The notes beneath the pieces were generated by a model. The model had not been told where the DNA came from and searched no databases. It saw only the letters and a list, made by a program, of their open reading frames with translations. Position numbers and translations under genes: made by a program. From positions 1,798,001-1,862,000 of the forward strand of contig NZ_AP022617.1 in the NCBI RefSeq assembly GCF_010731575.1: a stretch of DNA of 64,000 nucleotides, given 5' to 3'. This document shows, in pieces, positions 9,351-18,292 of this stretch. The DNA comes from Mycolicibacterium monacense (lineage in GTDB: Bacteria > Actinomycetota > Actinomycetes > Mycobacteriales > Mycobacteriaceae). Positions within the stretch are counted from its first letter, which is position 1, and each line of letters begins with the position of its first letter.

Positions 9351-10235
9351 ATGAGCTCAACGAGCTGGCTCGCTCGGCGACGCGCCACCGACCTGGGGCC
9401 CGGCGCGGCGGACACCGTGCACGTCGAACTGAGCGGACCACCGCAGACGATGCTCGACATGGTGTTCGCGAAGGCCCTCGACGCGGAGTCCCCGCATCCG
9501 GTGCTCGGAGACAACTATGCGCGTGACTTGATCAACCGGGTCGACTACGACCGGCGCCGCAACCCGATCACCAAACAGCGCAGACGGCAGGTGTCGTCGA
9601 TCACCGTGCGAGCCGCCCAGTTCGACATCTGGGTGCGCCAGTTCCTCGCCGTGCACGAACGCGCGGTGGTACTGCACCTCGGGTGTGGTCTGGACAGCAG
9701 GGTCTTCCGCATCGACCCGGGACCCGGCGTGGAGTGGTTCGACGTCGACTTCCCCGACGTCATCGCGCTGCGCGAACGGTTCTATCCGACCCGCGACCAC
9801 TACCACCTCGTCGCTGCGTCGGTCACCGACCCAGCCTGGTTACGGGACCTGCCCACCGACCGGCCGGTGCTCGTCCTCGCCGAGGGCGTCAGCATGTACC
9901 TGCTGGAGCAGGACGGGATCGCGTTGATGCGTCGTGTGGTCGAGCACTTTCCGGCCGGTGAGATGCAGCTGGACTTCTGGAGCCGGTTCGGATCCCGCGC
10001 GCAGCAGAAGAACAACACGGTCGTGCGGTGGTCCGGTTCGGAGTTGGGGTGGTCGGTCGACGAACCGGACGATGTCCTGACGAAAGTGCCTGGCACACGG
10101 CTGGTCACCGCGATCTCGTTGTTCGACGCGGAGACGGCGCAGCGCCTCCCCAAGGGGCTTCGTCGATTCAGCCGGGTCGCCTCCCGCACTCCGGTGCTGC
10201 GCAAGATCGTTCAGCTCCACCGCTACGCCTTCTGA
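9351..10235 (+). CDS. TcmP-like (leucine carboxyl methyltransferase family) O-methyltransferase
   Basis: A 294-residue SAM-dependent methyltransferase of the LCMT family (PF04072), resembling polyketide O-methyltransferases of the TcmP type. The SAM-binding motif is LHLGCGLDSR (Gly111-Gly113), followed by the acidic ribose-binding region WFDVDFPDV and the LAEGVSMYL strand typical of the family. It sits 15 bp after papA5 on the same strand with a GAAGGGG ribosome-binding site, so it probably belongs to the operon. In the known PDIM locus the phthiotriol methoxy group is added by Rv2952, which belongs to a different methyltransferase family. This enzyme may do the equivalent step or another O-methylation; the substrate is inference. 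ATG 9351 was preferred over TTG 9342, which is too close to the ribosome-binding site. Confidence 0.75.
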   Translation: MSSTSWLARRRATDLGPGAADTVHVELSGPPQTMLDMVFAKALDAESPHPVLGDNYARDLINRVDYDRRRNPITKQRRRQVSSITVRAAQFDIWVRQFLAVHERAVVLHLGCGLDSRVFRIDPGPGVEWFDVDFPDVIALRERFYPTRDHYHLVAASVTDPAWLRDLPTDRPVLVLAEGVSMYLLEQDGIALMRRVVEHFPAGEMQLDFWSRFGSRAQQKNNTVVRWSGSELGWSVDEPDDVLTKVPGTRLVTAISLFDAETAQRLPKGLRRFSRVASRTPVLRKIVQLHRYAF

Positions 10236-10256
10236 GGGCGCAGGGCCGCGGCCCGG

Positions 10257-11735
10257 TCAGCTGAACGCGTAGTCGCTGACCGGGAAGCGGGTCGACTCTC
10301 GCACTGCCCGGCGTCGTGAGACGGGACGGACGATGGTCGCGTCACCGCGGAAGTGATAGGACCGCGACCCGGCGCAGTTCCCGCGGAAGTACACCATGTT
10401 GTCGAGCTTGGCCGACATCTGCTCGTAGTACCGGGCGTTGGCCTGTTCGGTCACCTCGAACGTCTCATGCCCGCTGCGGCGCAGCTCCCCGAAGAGTCGG
10501 CGCATGTGCCGCATCTGGATCTCCATCATCGTGAAGAACGACGCGCCGGTGAAAGCGTAGGGACTCGCGAGGTTGAGGAAATTCGGGAAGTTGGGCACGG
10601 AGATGCCCTCGTAAGTCTGGAAGTGGTTCTCCCGCCACCACTTGCCGAGGTTGCGGCCACCGCGGCCGACCACCTCGATGGCCGGGAAGTTCGCCTCCCA
10701 CAAATCGAAGCCGGTCGCCAGCACCAGGGTGTCGAGAGGTCGTTTGTGTCCGTCGGCGGTGACGATGCCGTCCGGCTCGATGCGATCGATACCCGCTGTC
10801 TCGAGGCGGACATGGGACTGGTTGAAGATGCGGTAGTAGTCGTTGTTGAACGTCGTTCGTTTGCAGCCGAATTCGTAGGCCGGGGTGAGCTTGCGCCGGG
10901 TCGCGCGGTCCCGCACCGAAGCGAACAGGTGCAGCTTGGACAGCCCGGCGGCGGCGATGTTGAGCAGTCGAACCTGCTTGTAGTGGACGACTGCGCTCGA
11001 CACGCCGATCTCGGCGAAGGCGTCGGTGACCAGACGCAGCAGCCGCTGCGCGACCGGGAACCGCGCGAACATGCGTTGGGCGGCGGCGGGTATGGGGAAG
11101 TCCACCTTCGGCACCACCCAGATGGGGGTGCGTTGGAAGACGGTCAGCTCGGCGGCCTGCTGCGCGAGTTCGGGGATCAGCTGCACAGCCGTCACACCCG
11201 TACCGATGATTCCGACTCGTCGGCCCTCGACGGGCGACGCCGGATCCCACTGAGCGGTGTGCACCATGGTGCCGCCGAAGGTGTCGACCCCCGGGATGTC
11301 GGGGATCCGGGGCTGCGACAGGTATCCGGTGGCGGTGATGAGGAACCGCGCCGACATCGACCGTCCGCCGGCGAGGGCCACCCGCCACAGCTGGGCGTCC
11401 TCGTCCCACCGTGCGCCGTCGACCGTGGTGTTGAACCGCATGAAGCGCCGGAGGTCGTACTTGTCCGCGATGTGGTCGGCGTAGGTCTTGAGCTCGGCCC
11501 CTGGCGCGTGCAGGCGCGACCAGTAGGGGTTCGGCTCGAACCAGTACGAGTAGGTGGTGGACGGAATGTCCACCGCCAGACCGGGATAGTGGTTGACGTA
11601 CCACGTGCCGCCGAGATCGTCTTCACGATCGAGAATCGCGATGTCGTTGTAGCCCAGCCGATTGAGCTCGATCGCCGCGCCCATTCCGCCGAATCCGGCA
11701 CCCACGATGATGACGTCCAAGACCTCCGAATCCAT
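10257..11735 (-). CDS. FAD-dependent monooxygenase, Baeyer-Villiger/class B type
   Basis: A 492-residue flavoprotein. FAD-binding Rossmann motif GAGFGG at 12-17, the Baeyer-Villiger fingerprint FGGTMVHTAQWD at 153-164, and the NADPH-binding motif GIIGTGVTAVQ from 175. Such enzymes insert oxygen next to ketones or hydroxylate and S-oxidise substrates with NADPH and O2. It is convergent with the methyltransferase gene (21 bp apart), so a role in the lipid pathway is possible but unproven. A TANNNT -10 hexamer (TACGGT, 11742-11747) lies 6 bp before the ATG with no ribosome-binding site, which suggests a leaderless mRNA and supports this start. Confidence 0.8.
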   Translation of the reverse strand: MDSEVLDVIIVGAGFGGMGAAIELNRLGYNDIAILDREDDLGGTWYVNHYPGLAVDIPSTTYSYWFEPNPYWSRLHAPGAELKTYADHIADKYDLRRFMRFNTTVDGARWDEDAQLWRVALAGGRSMSARFLITATGYLSQPRIPDIPGVDTFGGTMVHTAQWDPASPVEGRRVGIIGTGVTAVQLIPELAQQAAELTVFQRTPIWVVPKVDFPIPAAAQRMFARFPVAQRLLRLVTDAFAEIGVSSAVVHYKQVRLLNIAAAGLSKLHLFASVRDRATRRKLTPAYEFGCKRTTFNNDYYRIFNQSHVRLETAGIDRIEPDGIVTADGHKRPLDTLVLATGFDLWEANFPAIEVVGRGGRNLGKWWRENHFQTYEGISVPNFPNFLNLASPYAFTGASFFTMMEIQMRHMRRLFGELRRSGHETFEVTEQANARYYEQMSAKLDNMVYFRGNCAGSRSYHFRGDATIVRPVSRRRAVRESTRFPVSDYAFS

Positions 11736-12268
11736 GGTCTCACCGTACCGCCGAGGCCAGCTTTCGGCGCGACTTCGGATACCTAAAAGATGTTTGCTGC
11801 AGCAATCAGGTTTCGTTTGGCGGCCGTGCGGGTAGTGCGGAGGCCGTTTCGGGACGGCAAACCGGTTGAGTGTGCAATCAATCCGTGCGACGCGATCTTT
11901 GCGTGCGCGTTGCCGGGGGCGTTGCCGCCGCAACCACCCGAAGTCGCGGCCGCGTTTGCTATCAAACGGTAATTGGCTCGTAACCGAACTGTCATACTCG
12001 AAAAACGCTTGCCAGCAGCGTGATCAGTGCATCCCGGCCTGGAACTAGGCACGATGCGACGTTGCCAGAACAAAGTAGAGCGAGGTGACCCTGCGCTTGC
12101 CGGCGAAGTGGGTGCGGCGGTAATTCTCGCGCGACCCAGATGCGAAATTCAGCTTCTCCTCAGATTTCAGCGAAAGGTATTCCGGCGGTTCGCTGTGCTG
12201 CGCTACGCTGCTCGACACGCGGGTAACGAATTAGCCCGCATCGAGTAATACCGGGGTGGAGGACCAAC
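11736..12268. other. Intergenic gap with shifted composition
   Basis: 533 bp between divergent genes. It looks less G+C-rich than its surroundings, and the short open frames in it have no ribosome-binding site or recognisable product. It must carry the promoters of the monooxygenase (left) and the PE-PPE hydrolase (right). The only clear structure is the palindrome at 11791-11808. Confidence 0.6.
11791..11808. promoter_or_regulatory. Palindrome, candidate operator for the monooxygenase gene
   Basis: TGTTTGCTGCAGCAATCA reads as an inverted repeat with 16 of 18 positions symmetric, around a perfect 12-bp core TTGCTGCAGCAA. It lies 56 bp upstream of the monooxygenase start. The size and symmetry suit a TetR- or GntR-type dimer, but no regulator gene is adjacent, so the binding protein is unknown. 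Confidence 0.4.
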
Positions 12269-13930
12269 GTGGGGAACCATCGAGCAGAGGCTCGTAAGAA
12301 CATGAGAACGGCGTCATATCTGACCACTGGCGCCGCACTGCAAATCGTGACGCTCTTCGGCCTCGCGTACGCGACGGACAGTCACCTTCCGGGCATCAGC
12401 CCGATGGCCGCCGTGTCGATTTTCATCGATGGCACCAAGGACATCCTCCCGACGACTGACAGCCAGGATCCGGATCGGATGAAGGGCGCGCTCGACGGAG
12501 CGTTCGATCAATGTGCGACGAGCCCTTGCTCGGGGAAGAACGTCTTCATCAACTATCCGCGCGAGTTCGGCATCATGACCGGTCTAGGCAGCCATACCTA
12601 CGACGACTCCAAGAGCATCGCTGCTGAGGAGACCATCAAGGCGATCAAAGCTGCGAAGAGCGATCCCACATACCAGGCTGGCGACCCCATCTACGTCGTC
12701 GGGTTCTCCCAGGGCGCGAACGCGGCATCGGACGTCATCGACCAATTGCGAAAGGACGGCTACGACGCATCAGGCGTGACGTTCGTACTCTTGGGCAACG
12801 GCGCTCGCAACGATGGTGGCCTCTGGGCACGACTGCCTGCAGGAGTTTATGTTCCGTTGATTGGGCTCAGCTTCGGAGCCTCGACCAACCCCAGCTTGGA
12901 TCCTAAAGCGCCACAGGTCATTCAGATCTCCAAGCAATATGACGGTGCTTCGGATGTGCCCAAGTACGTGATGAATCCGCTTGCATGGGCCAACGCCGCA
13001 CTGGGCTTCATATACGTCCACAACGGCTACTACAACGATGTCGAGATCCCCGATGTGAACAACAACGGATTCGACCAAGCTGACATCGATGCATTGGAGG
13101 ACAACCCGGATTACATCGTCACCAAGACCGGCAATGTCACCGACATTCTGATCAAGAACCCGGTCGGCCAGCTACCCCTCACCCGGCCGCTGTTGGATCT
13201 CGGAGTTCCACCCGAAATCGTCAGGGCTCTCGACCCGCTGCTGCGGGCCATCATCGAGACCGGATACGACCGACCGACCGATGGCAAGTACGCCGCTACG
13301 CCAGTTCATCTCGAACTGATGCCCGACCCCCATCAGTGGGTGGAGGACTTCCACGCCATCGCCGCGGGTATGGAGGAGACGCAGGAGAACCTCGCAGAGC
13401 TCAACCACGCCAACCTGATGCAGAACAATATTCCTGAGCCCCAAACTCAGACGATCACTGCGTCGGGTACGGAGGAGAAGTCGGTTGTCGCCACCACTAC
13501 CACCGGTGTGGTCACGACACCGAAGACGGGCGGAGAGACAGCCAGAACCGGTCCAGTTGGTGGACAGACCTGGTACAAGCCGTTCACACCGGCGCCGGTG
13601 ACTCAGGCTCCGCCGACCGCGACGGTACCGCCGACGACGCAACCGGTCACGCCGGTGGTGAATCAGGACCCGGCGCCCACGGGCGGGGAGGTCACGACGC
13701 CGAGCACGTCGAAACCGCAGGTGAACATCAACAAGTCCCTGCAGCAGATCAACAAGGCGATCACGGGGACCGTGAACACCGTTGTCGGGGCGCTGACCCC
13801 GAAGCGTAGTGGTGGCACCACCACTACGCAGGATCCCAGCCCGTCGACGCAGGACCCGGGACCGACGGATACGGAGCCGAGTGGGGGGGGTACCGGCACC
13901 GAGAGCAACAACGAGACCCCTGCCGCCTGA
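12269..13930 (+). CDS. Secreted PE-PPE-domain serine hydrolase/acyltransferase with Pro/Thr-rich tail
   Basis: A 553-residue protein. It has a basic N-terminus and one hydrophobic stretch (residues ~15-37, signal peptide or anchor), then a PE-PPE-type alpha/beta hydrolase domain (PF08237) to about residue 390. The nucleophile is Ser147 in GFSQG; a plausible catalytic His is His355 in DPHQW. Known members (Chp1/Chp2 of M. tuberculosis) are membrane-associated acyltransferases that finish trehalose lipids. The last ~150 residues are Thr/Pro-rich and low-complexity, with a short conserved-looking island (VNINKSLQQINKA). GTG 12269 follows GTGGAGGA at good spacing; ATG 12302 is the alternative. 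The first two thirds look less G+C-rich than neighbouring genes, suggesting a different origin. Position beside a PDIM-type locus makes a surface-lipid role attractive but unproven. Confidence 0.75.
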   Translation: MGNHRAEARKNMRTASYLTTGAALQIVTLFGLAYATDSHLPGISPMAAVSIFIDGTKDILPTTDSQDPDRMKGALDGAFDQCATSPCSGKNVFINYPREFGIMTGLGSHTYDDSKSIAAEETIKAIKAAKSDPTYQAGDPIYVVGFSQGANAASDVIDQLRKDGYDASGVTFVLLGNGARNDGGLWARLPAGVYVPLIGLSFGASTNPSLDPKAPQVIQISKQYDGASDVPKYVMNPLAWANAALGFIYVHNGYYNDVEIPDVNNNGFDQADIDALEDNPDYIVTKTGNVTDILIKNPVGQLPLTRPLLDLGVPPEIVRALDPLLRAIIETGYDRPTDGKYAATPVHLELMPDPHQWVEDFHAIAAGMEETQENLAELNHANLMQNNIPEPQTQTITASGTEEKSVVATTTTGVVTTPKTGGETARTGPVGGQTWYKPFTPAPVTQAPPTATVPPTTQPVTPVVNQDPAPTGGEVTTPSTSKPQVNINKSLQQINKAITGTVNTVVGALTPKRSGGTTTTQDPSPSTQDPGPTDTEPSGGGTGTESNNETPAA

Positions 13931-13949
13931 AAACTGCATACCCACCCAA

Positions 13950-13986
13950 AGTGGTGCTGGGCCGTCAACGGCGGTCCAGCACCACT
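13950..13986 (+). terminator. Hairpin terminator after the PE-PPE hydrolase
   Basis: Arms AGTGGTGCTGGGCC (13950-13963) and GGTCCAGCACCACT (13973-13986) pair over 14 bp with one G-U wobble and a 9-nt loop, 20 bp after the stop codon. There is no U-tract, which is common for mycobacterial hairpin terminators. Confidence 0.7.
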
Positions 13987-14010
13987 GCGGTGTCTCGAGA
14001 GGACTGACCC

Positions 14011-14433
14011 TTGGAAATCGCACTGATCATCGTCTCGGTCGGCCTGGCCATCTTCATGGCGGTCGCCGGATTCCTCAACGTCTTCTTCGTCGGCGATGCT
14101 CGGGAAAACCAAGTGCACCTGCGGATCTCGGTGGGGCTGACCCGTTTCATCGGCTGGTGCCAGTGGGCGTCGGTGGTGGGCCTGATCGGCGGACTGTTCT
14201 GGCGGCCGCTCGCGATCGCCGCGGCGATCGGACTTCTTCTCCTGCTGATCGGCGCCGTCCTGGCACACCGACGCGTCAACGATCCGCTCAAGGAGATGCT
14301 GCTGGCGATAGCGGTCTTCGTGCTCACCGCGTTCGTTCTCGCCGGCCACCTGTCGCAACTGGCGGCCGATCAGGGGCCTACCTTGGCAGGCGAGCTTCTG
14401 CAAGGCGACCGATATACCCAGTCACCGCAGTGA
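14011..14433 (+). CDS. DoxX-like membrane protein
   Basis: A 140-residue protein with four hydrophobic helices (about 3-26, 47-66, 68-85 and 95-112) and the layout of the DoxX-like family, small inner-membrane proteins of uncertain function. TTG start preceded by GAGAGGA. The 3' end overlaps the convergent SRPBCC gene by 56 bp. No operon partner on the same strand. Confidence 0.6.
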   Translation: MEIALIIVSVGLAIFMAVAGFLNVFFVGDARENQVHLRISVGLTRFIGWCQWASVVGLIGGLFWRPLAIAAAIGLLLLLIGAVLAHRRVNDPLKEMLLAIAVFVLTAFVLAGHLSQLAADQGPTLAGELLQGDRYTQSPQ

Positions 14434-14809
14434 ACGTCTCCTCGAGCCGGCTACGGAGCAGGCGATGCGCCACGCCGGCGAGAACCCCGCTCATGATGAC
14501 GCGCTCAGTGAGAAGCGTTCCGGCGCCATGATTCTCGATAGTGTGCTCGTAGGTGAACTTGAGACCGGGAAACGTGGTCTCCGATGTCCAGATGGCCGGT
14601 CGCTCAACGCGGGTGAGCGTCGAGTACGTCTTCACACCGCCCTTGACCTTGACGCCGACACGCGCACCAACGGCGAAGTCGCCGTCGACGGTGCCCATCT
14701 CGATGACGTCGCCCGGCCACGCCGACGGATCGGTCCACACCTCCCAAACCGTCTCGGCCGGAGCGGAACACGGCGACGAGCCTTCAACCGATCGGAGTTT
14801 GTTGCCCAT
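14378..14809 (-). CDS. SRPBCC-family (START-like) small protein
   Basis: A 143-residue protein of the SRPBCC/polyketide-cyclase superfamily. It opens with SAPAETVWEVWTDPSAWP, the typical first strand and helix, has a central run of beta-strands, and closes with a long C-terminal helix (RLLRSRLEETFTAVTGYIGRL). Such proteins bind hydrophobic ligands. No ligand or pathway can be assigned. It is convergent and overlapping with the DoxX-like gene, and divergent from the DUF2505 gene. Confidence 0.65.
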   Translation of the reverse strand: MGNKLRSVEGSSPCSAPAETVWEVWTDPSAWPGDVIEMGTVDGDFAVGARVGVKVKGGVKTYSTLTRVERPAIWTSETTFPGLKFTYEHTIENHGAGTLLTERVIMSGVLAGVAHRLLRSRLEETFTAVTGYIGRLAEARLPR

Positions 14810-14897
14810 CGCTCGATCATGTCACCGACGTGCGGGCGCGGCAGCAACTCCGCCGAGAACACTGTGGAAATCCCACCTAGTCATCGGGAGTGCTGAG

Positions 14898-15419
14898 ATG
14901 CCACGAACCTTCGAGACCGCCGTCGACTCGCCGGCGACGGTGGCGCAGATCGTGTCGGCGTTCTCCGACGAACGGTATTGGTCAGCGCGGCTGGGCCAAT
15001 TCGCCGGAGGCACAGCCGCCGTCGAATCCCTCCGCACCGACGCGACCGGCACCGTGGCTGTCACGATCGCCCTCGGCCTGCTTCGCGACCGGCTCCCCAA
15101 GGTGGTGACACAACTCCATCCGGGGGACATCGAGATGATCCGCGAAGAGAGGTGGTGCTGGCTCGAAGACGGCCGCGTCCGCGGTGACATCGAAGTCACC
15201 GTGACCGGTGCACCGGTGTGCGCCGCGGGACAATGCATGCTGACGTCCACCGCCACCGGGTCTCGAATGACCTACGCCGGCAGCGTCAAGGTCAACGTTC
15301 CCTTGGTCGGCGGACGGATCGAGAGTTACATGGGCCGCCAGACCGTCGACGAGATCGCGAGACTGCAGGAATTCACCAACGACTGGATCGCCGAAAACCA
15401 CCGACTCAGTTGGCCGTAA
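14898..15419 (+). CDS. DUF2505 family protein
   Basis: 173 residues matching the actinobacterial DUF2505 family (also START-like). It begins with the family's Ser/Asp-rich strand ([23 protein letters not shown]) and ends with a helix carrying [19 protein letters not shown]. Function unknown; a lipid or hydrophobic ligand is plausible from the fold. The start at ATG 14898 has CGGGAG upstream. It overlaps the convergent esterase gene by 14 bp. Confidence 0.7.
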   Translation: MPRTFETAVDSPATVAQIVSAFSDERYWSARLGQFAGGTAAVESLRTDATGTVAVTIALGLLRDRLPKVVTQLHPGDIEMIREERWCWLEDGRVRGDIEVTVTGAPVCAAGQCMLTSTATGSRMTYAGSVKVNVPLVGGRIESYMGRQTVDEIARLQEFTNDWIAENHRLSWP

Positions 15420-17343
15420 CCACCGGCAAATCGATTCGCGACGCGCGGAGTCGACTGCGGTGCACCCCGAACGTGGGCGGCGTTCCGGGCAGCACGGCGA
15501 AGTGGCTCGCATCCGCACCGGCAAGGGCGAGACGAATTCGGTGTCCGGGCCGGAACAGGTGCGACGTCGGGATCAGGTCGAAGATGAGCGTCGCGATCTC
15601 ACCGGAACTCAGCGGCCGGGCGTCACCACGTTTGAAGGTGCGGTAGGGCACCGTCTGCCGGTACGGCGCGGGCGCGTCGGCCACCTGCCTGTGCAACGCG
15701 CGCAGCTGTCCCTCGGTGACCGGGGCGACGCGCCCTCCGGCGTCGACGTCTTCCAGATAGACGAATACCGTCGCATCGTCACCGGTCACGCTCAGGAACA
15801 GCGTGACCACCGGATGCCCCGTCACTTCCACCGCCCTGTCGAGCGGTGCGGACGTGTAGGTGAGCAGGCGTCTGTCCACAGCGTTGCGGTCGGGGTAGCG
15901 GACGGCCTCGCCGACGGCCACCTGTGTGCGCCAACGGGAATGCTCACCGGTGCCCACCGTCGGATCGACGTCGTACTCGTCTACGCTGCTGTCGGTCTCC
16001 GGCGGCTCGGTGCTCAACATGCGCTCCGTGGACAGGTAGTACGTGCGGGGTTCAGCCGGCGGGGGCCACGACCGGGAACTCTTCCAGCGGCCTTCGCCCA
16101 TGGTGTAGTAGTGCACGCGGTCCTCCGCGCCGATCCCGGAATCGCGGTCCCGGAGGTGGTGGTCGAAGAATCGCAGCAGCTCACCTTCGTGGTCGAACCG
16201 AGATTTCACCGGATCCCGGTGAGGTTCGATGTGCCAATGCCCGCCGTGGCTCCACGGACCGAGAATCAACCGGTTCCCGGCGGACCCGAGCGTGAGGAAC
16301 CGCTTGGCCGCGGAATGCGAATAGGCGCCGTCGAACCACCCGCTGTAGCTGTAGACCGCGACGCCCGACTTCTCGACGTCGCGCCAGTAGTTGTGCGGGC
16401 TGAACAGGTTGATGCTGCCGGACTCGTCGATCGGATGCCCGACCAACTCGGGAGCCTCACCCTCGTCGGAGTGGTACGGGTCCGAGGGTGCGACATCGTC
16501 GCGAAACGTCAACGACCTTGCCTGGCTGTCGATGTCGTAATTGTCCAGATGGGCGGCCAGCGCGCTGCGGCGCAGGCGTCGACGCCGGTCACCGTCGACG
16601 GGCTGCACCCCGGTCACCAGCATCCGCACCCACCAACCGGCGACCTCGTGGGGCGCGTTGCGGTCCAGTGCGGCGTTGTACCGTCCCCACGTCTCGGTGA
16701 ACCACACCGCGTGGATGCCGCCGGGGAAGGCGATGTCGGTGTAGGCGTCGAACGGCGAGAACCGGGGTGCGACGGCGCGGACCGCGGGATGCGCTGCGAC
16801 CGAGAGTAATTCGGCCGCAGCCCCGCTGTACGAGCTACCGAGGGCACCCACCGACCCGTCGGACCACGGCTGGCTGACGATCCAGTCGACGATCTGGGCG
16901 CCGTCGCGGATCTCGTCGGGTGACCACTCGCAGAGCCGGTGGCCGAACGATGCACCCGACCCTCGCACGTCGACGTCGACCCAGGCGTAACCGTTGGCCA
17001 GAAAACGCCGTCGGCACCTGGCTGTGGAGGGGATGTGGTGAAAAGGTCGGCCGGCGACCGCTGCGCGCAGTGGCTGCCGGAGCTCCATCGCCCGGTAGTA
17101 GCGGGTCTGATTGACCACCGCGGGGACCCGGGTCTGCCGGGTCGTGTCGGCGGGGAGGTAGACGCTCACCGCGATTCGGACCCCGTCGCGCATGGTGATG
17201 TAGCGGGAGAAGCTCCGCACGCCGCGCAGTCGGCGGGGGCTGGGCGGAGGGGAGAACCAGCCCGCATCCGACTCGCTGTCCGCCACCAGAATCCTCCATC
17301 TGCGTTGCGATTCCGCCCCCGTCGGCGCGATTCGGCCAAGCAT
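15406..17343 (-). CDS. CocE/NonD-family serine hydrolase (X-Pro dipeptidyl-peptidase type)
   Basis: A 645-residue protein. It has an alpha/beta hydrolase domain with nucleophile Ser171 in GSSYSG, an inserted helical cap, and a C-terminal jelly-roll (PF08530) ending in [18 protein letters not shown]. The family includes cocaine esterase, glutaryl-7-ACA acylase and X-prolyl dipeptidyl peptidases. The oxyanion-side segment [10 protein letters not shown] and the candidate His region GPWSHGGHW are present. The start ATG 17343 opens directly into MLGRIAP; longer in-frame extensions upstream would run toward the promoter of the divergent SDR and are not supported. Confidence 0.8.
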   Translation of the reverse strand: MLGRIAPTGAESQRRWRILVADSESDAGWFSPPPSPRRLRGVRSFSRYITMRDGVRIAVSVYLPADTTRQTRVPAVVNQTRYYRAMELRQPLRAAVAGRPFHHIPSTARCRRRFLANGYAWVDVDVRGSGASFGHRLCEWSPDEIRDGAQIVDWIVSQPWSDGSVGALGSSYSGAAAELLSVAAHPAVRAVAPRFSPFDAYTDIAFPGGIHAVWFTETWGRYNAALDRNAPHEVAGWWVRMLVTGVQPVDGDRRRRLRRSALAAHLDNYDIDSQARSLTFRDDVAPSDPYHSDEGEAPELVGHPIDESGSINLFSPHNYWRDVEKSGVAVYSYSGWFDGAYSHSAAKRFLTLGSAGNRLILGPWSHGGHWHIEPHRDPVKSRFDHEGELLRFFDHHLRDRDSGIGAEDRVHYYTMGEGRWKSSRSWPPPAEPRTYYLSTERMLSTEPPETDSSVDEYDVDPTVGTGEHSRWRTQVAVGEAVRYPDRNAVDRRLLTYTSAPLDRAVEVTGHPVVTLFLSVTGDDATVFVYLEDVDAGGRVAPVTEGQLRALHRQVADAPAPYRQTVPYRTFKRGDARPLSSGEIATLIFDLIPTSHLFRPGHRIRLALAGADASHFAVLPGTPPTFGVHRSRLRASRIDLPVVTAN

Positions 17344-17485
17344 AGGATCCGATCGACGCAGTGCACAGCTTTCTTGCGGATGAAACCAAATATGGTCAGA
17401 CGCTTTTTCTTTGGGGCCGTGGTGACATGCCCTCAGGTAGGGTCCCCCGTGACAGGAGACAGCGCGGACTCGATCGGAGCGCCCA

Positions 17486-18292
17486 GTGCGAGACTTCTCG
17501 GGAGCAGTCGCCATCGTCACCGGGGGAGGTGGCGGAATCGGTGCGGCGCAGGTGAAGTTACTGCGTGACCGCGGAGCGCGGGTCTGCGCCGTCGACATCG
17601 ACGAGGACGCCGCCGCCCGGAGCGGGGCCGATCTGGCGATCGGTGCCGACGTGGCCGACCGCGAGGCCATGGCAGCGGCGGTCGATCGCGTGGTCGATCA
17701 GTTCGGGAAACTCGATGTGGTCTTCTGCACCGCAGGCATCACCCACCTGCCTGCCACGCTGCGGTCGTTGAAACCCGGCGAGGCGCAACGCGTCATCGAC
17801 GTCAACCTGGTCGGCACACTCAACACGATCCACCCGGCGTTGGAGGCGCTCATCGCCTCCCGTGGACACATCGTCGTCGTGTCGTCCATGGGGTGGCCAC
17901 CCAATACGGAGTACGGAACACTCCTTCCGGCGGTGGGAGGGGTTGCCTACTCGACGAGCAAGACCGCCGTCGAGATGCTCGGGCGCGGATTGCGGATGGA
18001 ACTCTCACCCCACCACGTCGGTGTCACGATCGCCTACTTCGGTCCGATCGACACCGCCATGCTCGAACAGTCCCTCACCCCGCCCTCACGGGCCAAACAG
18101 AGACTGACCATCGGGCCGGAGAAGGCCGCCGCGGCGGTCATCCGCGCGGTCGAGAAAGGGAAGGTGCGGGTGATCATCCCGGCGCGCTGGAACTTCCTCA
18201 ACGTCGTCCGTCCGCTCGGTGTGCAACTCGACAATCTGTTGCTGCGCAGCAAGACTCAACGCGAGTTCATCGAAACCTACGATTCGGTCTGA
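17486..18292 (+). CDS. Short-chain dehydrogenase/reductase
   Basis: A 268-residue classical SDR. NAD(P)-binding motif TGGGGGIG near residue 12, structural NAG replaced by CTAG, catalytic Ser in VVSS, and YSTSK active site near residue 153. The C-terminal extension ([19 protein letters not shown] and beyond) is like that of mycobacterial SDRs acting on lipid or steroid substrates. GTG start. It overlaps the convergent membrane-protein gene by 16 bp. Substrate unknown. Confidence 0.8.
   Translation: MRDFSGAVAIVTGGGGGIGAAQVKLLRDRGARVCAVDIDEDAAARSGADLAIGADVADREAMAAAVDRVVDQFGKLDVVFCTAGITHLPATLRSLKPGEAQRVIDVNLVGTLNTIHPALEALIASRGHIVVVSSMGWPPNTEYGTLLPAVGGVAYSTSKTAVEMLGRGLRMELSPHHVGVTIAYFGPIDTAMLEQSLTPPSRAKQRLTIGPEKAAAAVIRAVEKGKVRVIIPARWNFLNVVRPLGVQLDNLLLRSKTQREFIETYDSV

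Noticed and set aside
11866-12248. Small frames in the gap upstream of the PE-PPE gene
   Set aside because: No ribosome-binding sites, Arg/Cys-rich random composition, and they overlap one another in different frames.
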